Shown: positions 56,143 to 64,000 of the stretch, one piece after another
Layout: every line of letters begins with the position of its first letter
How positions within the stretch are numbered: position 1 is the stretch's first letter
The notes under the pieces: model-generated
What the model saw: the letters and a program-made list of their open reading frames with translations, nothing else
Told to the model about the DNA's origin: nothing
Databases searched by the model: none
Source of the DNA: Kribbella sp. CA-293567
Lineage (GTDB): Bacteria; Actinomycetota; Actinomycetes; Propionibacteriales; Kribbellaceae
Length of the DNA: 64,000 bases
Direction: 5' to 3'
Assembly: GCF_027627575.1 (NCBI RefSeq)
Contig: NZ_CP114065.1
Location: forward strand, 4,588,001-4,652,000
Position numbers and translations under genes: made by a program

Positions 56143-57963
56143 TCAGGGAGTCTGGCGGGCCAGCTCGGCGGCCGGGACGTAGACCAGCAGATTCATCGTG
56201 GCGCTGGGAGGCGCGACCAGTTCGTAGTCGGTCTTGAAGTCCAGGCCGCAGCTGCGGAGCGCCTCGACGTCCAGCTGGGTGACCCGCCGGTTGAAGATCA
56301 GCAGCGGCGTGCGCGGGTCGGGGCGAGGTTGGTGTCCGGAGCAGACCTCGACGATGCCGGCCACGGTCCGCTGACGCTCCCGGGGCGCGATCCAGGCTTC
56401 GCCGAAGGGACGGCCGCGCAGCACCAGGATGGTGCCGGCCATCTTGTCGAAACCGATGATCGGGCGGCCCGACGGGGTCGTATAGGGCTTCAGGAGGTTG
56501 TTCAGCCCGTCGAACCGGCGCGCCTTCGCAGGGGCCACCTTCAGATCGCCCAGCGGCTTGAGATCAGTGGCCGTGGTGAGTTCGCTGTACGGCTCGGAGC
56601 GATAGGGGTTGAGGATCAGCCCGCCGTACGAGATGGCGGCCACGGCGACGAGCGCGCCGGCGGCGACCACGGCGGTCGTCGTACGGGCGACTGCTGGGGC
56701 CTTGCCGATGCTGGTGAGCACCGCGATCATCAGCGCTGCCCAGGCGGCGAACGCGTTGAAGCCGATCATGAAGGGCGGGGTGTTGGTCCCGAACGCCTGC
56801 ACGAACGGCAGTACGGCGAGCAGGCCGAGGATGACCCAGGAGCGGAGATTCTCCCTGCCTGGCGACCATTGCCCGGTGACCAGTGCGGTGACGGCCGTGA
56901 TCAGAGCGACGAGTACGGCGGCCAGCAGGGTGACCTGGAACTTGCCGTTGTTCGCCGTACCGCCTTGGAGCCCGCCCTTGTCGAGCGCCTGGTAGACCGA
57001 GACCGCCAGACCGGCCGCGGTGAGCAGCCAGGCGGGGATTCGCAGTACGGGCTTGCGGGCGACGACGGCGACCGCTGCGGCGATCAGCAGCGAGAAGTGC
57101 TGCTTGACCGTCCTGCCGAGCAGCTCGGTGCTGGTGGTCCAGTACATCTGGATCAGGGTCGCCGGAGTGTAGGAGGTGTCGGCGATGAAGCGATTGACCG
57201 CGAGAACCCCAGGCACCGCCACGGTCAGGCTGACCACGAAGAGATGAACCACGATCGCGACCACGACGACCCCGGCCAGGGCCCACAGGATCCCGCGCCC
57301 GACTGCCTTGACGCCTTGACCGCTCAGCACCACGATCGCGGCCACCACGATCAGGCCGATCACCACCACCGACGACCACTTCGCCACCACCATCACGCCG
57401 ATCACCAGCCCCGCCAGCACGAGCGCCCAGACCGGCGGCTTGCGATCCTGCTCGATCGCCGCGGCGGCCCAGAGCACGCACGAGACCACGGTGATCGAAC
57501 CGAGCAGCACCACATCGTTGTACGCCGGGCTGAGCGGCAGCCAGCTGTAACACATTCCCCCGGCCGCGGCGATCGCCGCGACTCCCGCGACCTCCCAGAT
57601 TCTCGTCTTCGGCGCCTCCGGCCGGCGGACCCGCAGCCACCGCATGAAGCTCCAGCCGAAGAACGCGTGCGCCAGCACCACCGTCACCAGCCGGAAGACG
57701 CGAAGGCCGACGATGTCCCAGCCGAGAAGCTGGAAGACCGGCCCGTAGATGTACTGGATCCCGGTCAACGCCAGCGGATTGCTACTCCACCACCGGTACG
57801 ACAGCAGGTAGTAGCCCTCATCGGTGATGTCGAACCCGTGGTCGACGGTCCTCGCCGCGGTCACCACCCAGACGGCGATCACCACACCGGCGAGAGCGAT
57901 CACCGCCCACAACCCACCCCGCACCCGCGAGGTGACGCCGTCCGGAACCACACCAGAGCTCAC
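56143..57963 (-). CDS. GT-C-type membrane protein (putative glycosyltransferase)
   Basis: 606 residues with about eleven membrane spans. After the first span the outer loop has DITDEGYYLLSYRWW, the acidic motif position of GT-C glycosyltransferases that use lipid-linked sugars. A soluble domain of about 140 residues forms the C-terminus (RPIIGFDKMAGTILVLRGRP). No close family recognised, so the enzyme role is an inference from topology. GTG 57963 lies 6 bases after TAGGGT. Confidence 0.7.
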   Translation of the reverse strand: MSSGVVPDGVTSRVRGGLWAVIALAGVVIAVWVVTAARTVDHGFDITDEGYYLLSYRWWSSNPLALTGIQYIYGPVFQLLGWDIVGLRVFRLVTVVLAHAFFGWSFMRWLRVRRPEAPKTRIWEVAGVAAIAAAGGMCYSWLPLSPAYNDVVLLGSITVVSCVLWAAAAIEQDRKPPVWALVLAGLVIGVMVVAKWSSVVVIGLIVVAAIVVLSGQGVKAVGRGILWALAGVVVVAIVVHLFVVSLTVAVPGVLAVNRFIADTSYTPATLIQMYWTTSTELLGRTVKQHFSLLIAAAVAVVARKPVLRIPAWLLTAAGLAVSVYQALDKGGLQGGTANNGKFQVTLLAAVLVALITAVTALVTGQWSPGRENLRSWVILGLLAVLPFVQAFGTNTPPFMIGFNAFAAWAALMIAVLTSIGKAPAVARTTTAVVAAGALVAVAAISYGGLILNPYRSEPYSELTTATDLKPLGDLKVAPAKARRFDGLNNLLKPYTTPSGRPIIGFDKMAGTILVLRGRPFGEAWIAPRERQRTVAGIVEVCSGHQPRPDPRTPLLIFNRRVTQLDVEALRSCGLDFKTDYELVAPPSATMNLLVYVPAAELARQTP

Positions 57964-57969
57964 CGAAGC

Positions 57970-57975
57970 ACCCTA
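57970..57975 (-). promoter_or_regulatory. Putative -10 of leaderless GT-C gene
   Basis: TAGGGT on the minus strand ends 6 bases before GTG 57963. Confidence 0.4.
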
Positions 57976-58018
57976 GATCACTGCTCAGATCCAGCGCCCG
58001 CGGACTGCACGTGAACTT

Positions 58019-58056
58019 GCCGGGGTCTGCTTGTCGGCGTACAAGCAGACCCCGGC
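58019..58056 (-). terminator. Perfect 16-bp hairpin terminator
   Basis: GCCGGGGTCTGCTTGT, loop CGGCGT, ACAAGCAGACCCCGGC, 56 bases after the stop of the I36-type gene and before the next gene on the same strand. Confidence 0.8.
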
Positions 58057-58112
58057 GAAGCATCAAGCGGACCGACCGTCAAGGACTCCGGGTTCAACAG
58101 CAGACTGCGGCG

Positions 58113-58574
58113 TCACCCGCTTCCAACCTCCGGGCAGACCTCCGGCTTGATCTGGAAGAACTGCACCGAACTGACGCGGTCGCCCCAGTCGTCACCACCG
58201 GTCTCGTAGGCACTCAGGTCCCACACCCGTGACGGCGTCCCGCGGTAGCCGGCCGGTTTGATGCTGATGCAGGAGCCCCGGTAGTTCTTGTCGGCGAACA
58301 GGACCATCCAGTACGGGGACTTGTTCCACAGCGAGTGCGCCTTGTCGCCGTGGCCCTCGGGGTGCAGATCCGGCACCGACCGATCGAGCTGCTTCGCGTC
58401 TCCGTTGAAGTTCCGGTCGTGCCACAGACAACCGAGCGGAGCGAAGCAGGTTTCCTGCACCTTCGCCTGCGCCGGTGCCGGGGACAGCAGGCCAACAGCC
58501 GCGACGCCCGAGGCTGCCACGAGGCCGACCAGCTTTCGTGCCGAGGTGAACTTTCCTTGTTTGCGAATCTGCAC
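58113..58574 (-). CDS. Secreted peptidase-inhibitor I36-type protein
   Basis: 153 residues. Signal peptide (KLVGLVAASGVAAVGLLSPA, cut after APAQA) and a beta/gamma-crystallin-like domain with CLWHDRNFNGDAKQLDRSVP and LFADKNYRGSCISIKPAGYR. The fold occurs in actinobacterial I36 metalloprotease inhibitors; whether this one inhibits a peptidase is not shown. Single gene with its own terminator. Confidence 0.8.
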   Translation of the reverse strand: MQIRKQGKFTSARKLVGLVAASGVAAVGLLSPAPAQAKVQETCFAPLGCLWHDRNFNGDAKQLDRSVPDLHPEGHGDKAHSLWNKSPYWMVLFADKNYRGSCISIKPAGYRGTPSRVWDLSAYETGGDDWGDRVSSVQFFQIKPEVCPEVGSG

Positions 58575-58758
58575 AGTTCCTCCGAAGATCGGTTCGAACC
58601 TGGTTGAGCTCCCATCGTGTGACCACCGAACCCGCGGTAGGGCAATCCCGGACGAATCCGGATATGAGTCTCGGCCGCCGGTCGCTCCGGCAGCTGGTGC
58701 AGCAGTTCTGATCAGCCGGTGCTGACAAAACTGTTCCTGGTGGTTCGGACAACCAGTA

Positions 58759-59760
58759 CTAGGTGAGTGACGCCGAGTAGCTCGACTGGGCGTCTTCGGC
58801 GAAGTGGCAGGAGACGGTCTGCCCGGTCGGGATCTCTCGCAGCTCCGGCACCTCGACGGAGCACCGCGCCTCGGCGCGCAGGCAGCGCGTGTGGAAGCGG
58901 CAGCCGGAAGGCGGGCTGACCGGGGACGGCGGGTCGCCCGCGAGGACGATCCGTTTGCGGCCCTGGCGCGCGAGACCGGGCTCGGCCGACAGCAGCGCCT
59001 GGGTATACGGATGAGCCGGTACGTCGTACACCTCGTGGTGCTCGCCCAGCTCGGCCACCCGCCCCAGATACATCACCGCGACGCGATCGGACACGTGCCG
59101 CACCACCGACAGGTCGTGGGCCACGAAGATGATGCTCAGCCCGAGCTCGCGCTGCAGCCGCATCAACAGGTTCACCACCTGCGCCTGCACGGAGAGGTCC
59201 AGCGCGGACACCGGCTCGTCGCAGAGCAGCACATCGGGGTTCAGCGCGATGGCCCGGGCGATCCCGATCCGCTGTCGCTGACCACCCGAGAACTGATGCG
59301 GGAACCGCGTCTCGTCCTCGGCCCGCAGACCGACCAGCTCCAGCAGCTCCCGCACCCGGGAACGGATGTTCAGGCCCTTCGACACGTCCGGGTGCACCTC
59401 GAGCGGCTCAGCCACGATCTCGCCGACGCGCATCCGCGGATTCAGACTCGAGTACGGGTCCTGGAAGACCACCTGCACGTTGCGACGCCACCGCCGCAGC
59501 TCGCGCCCGCCCATCTTGCTGACGTCGGCCCCGCCGTAGAGCACCGACCCGGAGGTCGGCTTCTCCAACGCCGCGAGCAGTCGCACGAGCGTCGACTTGC
59601 CGCAGCCCGACTCCCCCACGATGCCGAGCGACTCGCCCTTCCGCAGTACGAGATCCACGCCGTCGACAGCGCGGACCACCGTCTTCTGACCGAACGAGAA
59701 CGCCGGGCTGATGTCGTAGTGCTTCACCAGTTCCGTTGCCCTCAGCAACACATCATTCAT
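58759..59760 (-). CDS. Oligopeptide ABC transporter ATPase OppF-type
   Basis: 333 residues. Walker A VGESGCGKST, signature FSGGQRQRIGIARA, Walker B VLLCDEPVSALD, and the C-terminal oligopeptide-ATPase zone with Cys residues (GCRFHTRCLRAEARC). Second ATPase of the importer. ATG 59760 overlaps the preceding ATPase stop by 4 bases. Last gene of the operon. Confidence 0.92.
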   Translation of the reverse strand: MNDVLLRATELVKHYDISPAFSFGQKTVVRAVDGVDLVLRKGESLGIVGESGCGKSTLVRLLAALEKPTSGSVLYGGADVSKMGGRELRRWRRNVQVVFQDPYSSLNPRMRVGEIVAEPLEVHPDVSKGLNIRSRVRELLELVGLRAEDETRFPHQFSGGQRQRIGIARAIALNPDVLLCDEPVSALDLSVQAQVVNLLMRLQRELGLSIIFVAHDLSVVRHVSDRVAVMYLGRVAELGEHHEVYDVPAHPYTQALLSAEPGLARQGRKRIVLAGDPPSPVSPPSGCRFHTRCLRAEARCSVEVPELREIPTGQTVSCHFAEDAQSSYSASLT

Positions 59761-60764
59761 CGGACCGCCTCCTGCGCAGGCATCGACGTACGGCGAATGC
59801 AGGCCGCGTCCCGTCCGGGCGCGACCGTCAGCAACGGCGGCACCGTGACGGCGCAGTCCTCGATCGCGTGCGGACAACGGGTCCGGAAGGCACAGCCTGA
59901 CGGGATCGCCCGCAACGAAGGCGGCGTACCGGGGATGGTCGGCAGTTCCTGACCCTTCAGGTCGGCCGACGGCATCGAGCCCAGCAGCCCTTCCGTATAA
60001 GGATGAACCGGACGCTCCAAGGCCTCCGCCGTAGCAGCTCGTTCGACCACATGCCCGGCGTACATCACCACCACGTTGTCGGCCACGTCCGCCACCACAC
60101 CGAGGTCGTGGGTGATCAGCACGACGCCCATGTCCCGCTCGGCCTGCAGTTCCGCGATCAGCTCGAGGATCTGCGCCTGCACCGTCACGTCGAGTGCGGT
60201 CGTCGGCTCGTCGGCGATCAGTACGTCGGGGTCCAGCGCCAGCGCCATCGCCAGCATCACCCGCTGCCGCATCCCACCGGAGAACTCGTGCGGATAGTCG
60301 TGCACCCGCTTCGCGGCGGCCGGGATCCGCACCTGGTCGAGCATCTCGGCCGCCCGTTTCATCGCGTCCGAATTCGACAGCCCACGATGCACCCGGTAGC
60401 ACTCGGCGATCTGCTTGCCGACCGACTGCACCGGGTTGAGCGCCGACAACGAGTCCTGGAACACCATCGTGATCCGGTCGCCGACGATCCTGCGCCGTTC
60501 CTTCACCGTCATCGCGATCAGGTCCGCGCCCCGGTACTTCGCCGTACCGGACACGATCCGCCCCGGCGGCATCTCCAGGATGCCGGTCAGTGCCTGGGTG
60601 GAGACGCTCTTCCCCGATCCCGATTCCCCGAGAATCGCCAGCGTCTCACCCGCCCGGACCTGCCAGGACACCCCATCGACCGCCCGCACCCGCCCCCGGG
60701 GGGTGTCGAACTCGACGCTGAGGTCCTCGACCTCGAGCAGTACTTCGCCCATCGTGTCGGTCAT
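59757..60764 (-). CDS. Oligopeptide ABC transporter ATPase OppD-type
   Basis: 335 residues. Walker A LGESGSGKSV, signature FSGGMRQRVMLAMA, Walker B VLIADEPTTALD and C-terminal CAFRTRCPHAIEDC typical of OppD/DppD. ATG 60764 overlaps the permease stop by 4 bases; an internal ATG (MGEVLLEVED) is an alternative. Confidence 0.92.
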   Translation of the reverse strand: MTDTMGEVLLEVEDLSVEFDTPRGRVRAVDGVSWQVRAGETLAILGESGSGKSVSTQALTGILEMPPGRIVSGTAKYRGADLIAMTVKERRRIVGDRITMVFQDSLSALNPVQSVGKQIAECYRVHRGLSNSDAMKRAAEMLDQVRIPAAAKRVHDYPHEFSGGMRQRVMLAMALALDPDVLIADEPTTALDVTVQAQILELIAELQAERDMGVVLITHDLGVVADVADNVVVMYAGHVVERAATAEALERPVHPYTEGLLGSMPSADLKGQELPTIPGTPPSLRAIPSGCAFRTRCPHAIEDCAVTVPPLLTVAPGRDAACIRRTSMPAQEAVR

Positions 60765-61657
60765 CTCAGCAACTTCGGGTCGAGGGCGTCGCGGATCGAG
60801 TCGCCGATGATCATGAACGAGATCGTCATCGTCGAGATGAACAGCGCCGGCCAGACGAACAGGTGTGGGGTGTCCCGGAACGACGCCGCGACCCCGAACT
60901 GCGAACCCCAGGAGATCGACGGCGGCTGCAGTCCGACGCCCAGGAAGGTGAGCGCCGCCTCCAGGCCGACCATGCCGCCGATGCCCAGCGTCGTCATCGC
61001 CAGCAACGGGGCCATCGCGTTGGGGAACACGTGTTTGCGGAGGATCCGCAGCGGCGGTACGCCGACCGAGCGGGCGGCCAGCACGTACTCGCGGTTGCGG
61101 ATCGTGAAGACCGTCGAGCGCATCAACCGCATCCCGCCGGGCCAGCCGATCACCAGGATCACCCCGACGATGATCCAGATGCTGCGGTTCGGCACCGAGT
61201 TCAGGATGACGATCAGGATCACGATGCCGGGGACGGCGAAGAGCACGTCGGCGGTGCGCGAGATCAGCGCGTCGACCGCACCGGGGAAGTACCCGGCCAG
61301 CAGACCGAGTGAACCGGCGAGCACGAAGATGCCGAAGCTCGCGATCAGGCTGACCAGCACCGACGGGCGGGCGCCGTACACGACGTTGGCGAAGTAGTCG
61401 CAGCCCTGGATGTCGAAGCCGAACGGATGCCCCGGTCCGCTGCCCTGCCGCGACTTCCCCAGCTCGCACAGCCGTGGATCGACCGAGGTGAAGAGTTTCG
61501 GCACGGCCGCCATCAGGAAGAACACGAGCAGCAGCAAGCTGCAGACGATGAACTGCGGCTTGCGCAGCAGAGCCCGCAGCAGTTCGCGGTTGGAGAGTGT
61601 CCGGCCGTCGGCGAGATCCTGGCTCTCGGCGCCGGCGACCGCCTGGAGCTCAGACAT
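60761..61657 (-). CDS. Oligopeptide ABC transporter permease OppC-type
   Basis: 298 residues, about six spans, with the EAA loop LAARSVGVPPLRILRKHVFP. The N-terminal cytoplasmic arm and first span (IVCSLLLLVFFLMAAVPKLF) are typical. ATG 61657 overlaps the OppB gene by 8 bases. Confidence 0.92.
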   Translation of the reverse strand: MSELQAVAGAESQDLADGRTLSNRELLRALLRKPQFIVCSLLLLVFFLMAAVPKLFTSVDPRLCELGKSRQGSGPGHPFGFDIQGCDYFANVVYGARPSVLVSLIASFGIFVLAGSLGLLAGYFPGAVDALISRTADVLFAVPGIVILIVILNSVPNRSIWIIVGVILVIGWPGGMRLMRSTVFTIRNREYVLAARSVGVPPLRILRKHVFPNAMAPLLAMTTLGIGGMVGLEAALTFLGVGLQPPSISWGSQFGVAASFRDTPHLFVWPALFISTMTISFMIIGDSIRDALDPKLLR

Positions 61658-62576
61658 TGCGCGCCCTCGGATCGAACAGACCGTAGAGCACGTCGACGAT
61701 CAGGTTGATCACGATGAAGGAGACGAACGCCAGCGTCGACAGCAGTACCACGACCCCACCCTCCTTGAGCTTGATCGCCTGGAACATGAACTGCCCCAGG
61801 CCGGGCAGGTTGAAGATGGACTCGGTGATGATCGCGCCACCGAACATCCCGGCCAGATCGATTCCGATGAAGGTGATGATCGGCAGCATCGCGTTCGGCA
61901 GGATGTGCCGCCACAGCACCCGCTGCTCCCCCAGCCCCTTGGCCCGGGCCGTCTTCACGAAGTCGGCGTTCACCGTCTCCACGATCGACGTCCGCATCAG
62001 CCGGGCCAGCCCGGCGAAGCCGAGCAACCCGATCACCAGAGCCGGCAGCAGATAGGCGTGCGGAAAGCCCTCCCGGATACCCGAGACCGGGAACCACTTC
62101 AGCTCGACGCCGAAAACGTACTGCGCCGCGAAGTACGCCACCAGGCCCGGTACCGCCAGCAGCACCAGCGTGACCAGCAACAGCGACCGATCGACCAGGC
62201 CGTTGCGCTTGAAGCCCGCGTAGATCCCGAACAGCAGGCCGAACGTCCACTGGAACGCGTTGGCCAGCAGCGTCAGTTTCAGCGTCACCGGGATCCGCAG
62301 CCGCAACTGGTCGGCGATGTCCGCGCCCGCGAACGTCGTACCGAAGTTGCCGGTCAGGATGTCCTTCATCGACAGCAGGTACTGGACGATGAAGGGCTGA
62401 TCCAGGTGGAACTGCGCTCGCTTCGCCGCCAGCACGGCGGCCGGGATCGGCTTGTCACCGGCCAGTTCCCGCAGGGGGTCTCCAGGCATCGCGAAGACGA
62501 GCGCGAAGACCCCCAGCGTGACGATCACGCCGATCGGTACGGCCGCCAGCGCGCGGCGGAGGACGAACCGGGTCAC
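61650..62576 (-). CDS. Oligopeptide ABC transporter permease OppB-type
   Basis: 308 residues, six spans, N-terminal FVLRRALAAVPIGVIVTLGV and EAA loop TARAKGLGEQRVLWRHILPN. GTG 62576 overlaps the binding-protein stop by 4 bases. Confidence 0.92.
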   Translation of the reverse strand: MTRFVLRRALAAVPIGVIVTLGVFALVFAMPGDPLRELAGDKPIPAAVLAAKRAQFHLDQPFIVQYLLSMKDILTGNFGTTFAGADIADQLRLRIPVTLKLTLLANAFQWTFGLLFGIYAGFKRNGLVDRSLLLVTLVLLAVPGLVAYFAAQYVFGVELKWFPVSGIREGFPHAYLLPALVIGLLGFAGLARLMRTSIVETVNADFVKTARAKGLGEQRVLWRHILPNAMLPIITFIGIDLAGMFGGAIITESIFNLPGLGQFMFQAIKLKEGGVVVLLSTLAFVSFIVINLIVDVLYGLFDPRARNV

Positions 62577-64000
62577 TGGAACGTGGAGTAGAGCGCCTGA
62601 ACGCCGGTGTACTTCGACACCCGGGGCTCGATCTTGGCCGAGTGCAGGTAGGCGTTCTGCTTGGCGTACAAGGGGATCAGCGGCATATCCTCCAGCGCGA
62701 TGTCCTCGGCCTGCTGGTACAACTTGATCGCCGCCTCCGAGTCGGACTGCGAGTCGCCTTGGGCGAGGACCCTGTCGAGCTCGGGGTTGTTGTAGCCGGA
62801 GAAGTTCGCGTCACCCGTGGACTTGAACATCGGTGACAGGTAGTCCTCGATCGACGGGTAGTCGTGCCCCCAGCCGCTGAACCGCAGGCCGTCCAGCTTG
62901 CGGGTGTCGGCCAGTTCGGTGATCTCCGAGCCCTGCTTGCCGGTGTACTTCACCTCCAGGCCGAGGTTCTGCCGCAGCATGTTGCCGATCGCCTCGGCGA
63001 AGATCTGGCCGGTCGCCGAGGTGGTGTTGTAGTTGATGTTGACCGGGCCGGAGAAGCCGCCGGCCTCGGCCAGCAGGGTCTTGGCCTTGGCCACGTCGAA
63101 GTCACAGAATTTGCAGGCGTCGGCGCGGTAGCCGTCGATGTCCGGGGAGACCAGGCCCTTGGACGGGGTGGCCAGACCGACCAGGTCGGCCATCGCCTGC
63201 CGGTCGATCGCCAGCGAGAACGCGTGCCGCAGCTTGGGGTTCTTGTAGCGCTGGTCCCAGGCGGGCAGGGTCAGGTAGTTGGCGCCGGAGCTCTCGCCGG
63301 TGACCCAGCCGTCGGGCGCATCGGTCTTGAACGTCTTCACCTTGGTCGCCGGGACGTCCACGAAGTCGACCGTGCCGGCCAGGAACTCGTTGTACGCCGT
63401 GTCCGCGTTGGGGATGAAGCGGTACGTGATGGCCGTCGCCGCGGGAGCGTTCGGGCCCTTGTACCCGTCCCACTTGGCCAGCTTGATGTCGCCGCCCGCG
63501 GTCCACTCACCGTCCAGCTTGAAGGCGCCGTTGCCGATCGGCTTGCGCTTGTAGGCGTCGGGATCCTTGCGGACCTCCTCGGGCAGCGGCGCCAGACCGA
63601 GGTACTGCAAGGTCAGCCCGAACTGGGAGAAGGGCACCTTGAGCTTGACCGTGAAGGTCAGGTCGTCGACCTGCTTGAGCCCGCTCAGCGTCTTCACCGT
63701 GGTCGGCTTCGGCGTCGCGCCCTCGGGGGTCTCCGGGTTCAGTGCCTCGTAGCCCTCGATCTTGGAGAAGAAGCCGTTGTTCTTCCACGCGGTGGAGCCC
63801 TGCGCGGTGAGGTTCCAGCTGTCGACGTAGTCCTTGGCGGTGAGCGGCTGACCGTTCTGGAAGGTGTTGCCGGTCTTCAGCTTCACCGTCCAGGTCTGGC
63901 TGCTCTTGTCCGGGGTGACGGAGTCGGCCATCACGTTGACGGTCTTGCCGCTCTGCGGGTCGGTGGTGACCAGCGGCGCGAAGATCGCCTGCGCCACCTG
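62573..64000 (-). CDS. Peptide-binding lipoprotein/solute-binding protein, family 5, partial
   Basis: 475 C-terminal residues visible; the signal peptide lies beyond the right edge. Family 5 features include FAPLVTTDPQSGKTV, a WTVKLKTGNTFQNGQPLTAK block (peptide-binding lobe I) and LPAWDQRYKNPKLRHAFSLA. Captures peptides or similar substrates for the four downstream genes. Substrate cannot be predicted from sequence. Confidence 0.92.
   Translation of the reverse strand, partial: QVAQAIFAPLVTTDPQSGKTVNVMADSVTPDKSSQTWTVKLKTGNTFQNGQPLTAKDYVDSWNLTAQGSTAWKNNGFFSKIEGYEALNPETPEGATPKPTTVKTLSGLKQVDDLTFTVKLKVPFSQFGLTLQYLGLAPLPEEVRKDPDAYKRKPIGNGAFKLDGEWTAGGDIKLAKWDGYKGPNAPAATAITYRFIPNADTAYNEFLAGTVDFVDVPATKVKTFKTDAPDGWVTGESSGANYLTLPAWDQRYKNPKLRHAFSLAIDRQAMADLVGLATPSKGLVSPDIDGYRADACKFCDFDVAKAKTLLAEAGGFSGPVNINYNTTSATGQIFAEAIGNMLRQNLGLEVKYTGKQGSEITELADTRKLDGLRFSGWGHDYPSIEDYLSPMFKSTGDANFSGYNNPELDRVLAQGDSQSDSEAAIKLYQQAEDIALEDMPLIPLYAKQNAYLHSAKIEPRVSKYTGVQALYSTFQ

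Noticed and set aside
58585..58605. TCGAACCTGGTTGAG as a LexA box
   Set aside because: The spacer is three bases instead of four and the second half is GTTGA, so it does not fit the consensus.

Overview
The window is GC-rich and densely coded, with frequent 4-base ATGA/GTGA gene overlaps, many GTG starts and Actinobacteria-specific markers: a SAM-IV type riboswitch, mycobacterial-type LexA boxes, an LppM-type lipoprotein, DUF3046 beside recA, ClgR, and an Lhr-Nei pair. Gene order and protein style suggest a Propionibacteriales genome, most likely Kribbella or a relative. That genus guess is inference, not shown by any single sequence.

Layout. 1-1977: a gene graveyard with a frameshifted secreted protein, a truncated coupled gene, an alpha/beta-hydrolase remnant, and what look like ghosts of a sigma factor and its membrane partner. 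1978-4715: recX-recA with a two-part damage-responsive control region (a RecA-NDp-like promoter plus a LexA box). 4783-7510: a hypothetical protein, a GrpB-type protein, DUF3046 and an LppM-type lipoprotein. 7598-13478: lhr helicase, nei glycosylase and a DUF4262 gene with its own perfect LexA box. 13502-21540 (minus): the conserved ftsK / small membrane protein / RodZ-like / rimO / pgsA / cinA / clgR block, interrupted by a 35-bp tandem repeat array between the RodZ-like gene and rimO.

21700-35278: a DinB protein, a SAM-IV controlled class V aminotransferase, a prolyl oligopeptidase, a PhoD phosphatase, a GAF-ANTAR regulator, a fatty acid desaturase, a LacI regulator, rnj-dapA, a membrane protein and a secreted zinc protease. 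35329-39830: a YdjM-like membrane protein and the complete paaABCDE phenylacetyl-CoA epoxidase operon behind a large operator-like dyad. 39941-49757: DUF418, GNAT, AraC/GlxA, cupin, VOC and DinB genes, a heterodimeric ABC exporter and a secreted tripeptidyl-aminopeptidase-like enzyme. 50067-54813: a Tat-secreted beta-helix protein with a LacI-type operator, a twin hairpin repeat element, and a large HTH-STAND-TPR regulator. 54870-58574: a small membrane protein, dapB, a GT-C-like membrane protein and a secreted I36-type protein. 58759-64000: a five-gene oligopeptide ABC importer cut by the right edge.

Themes. Three DNA-damage genes or operons (recA-recX, lhr-nei, DUF4262) carry recognisable damage-response elements. 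Many operon-first genes appear leaderless, with a TANNNT hexamer 6 or 7 bases before the start codon. Lysine/DAP synthesis is represented by dapA and dapB at separate places. No rRNA, tRNA, CRISPR array, prophage or intact insertion sequence was recognised.
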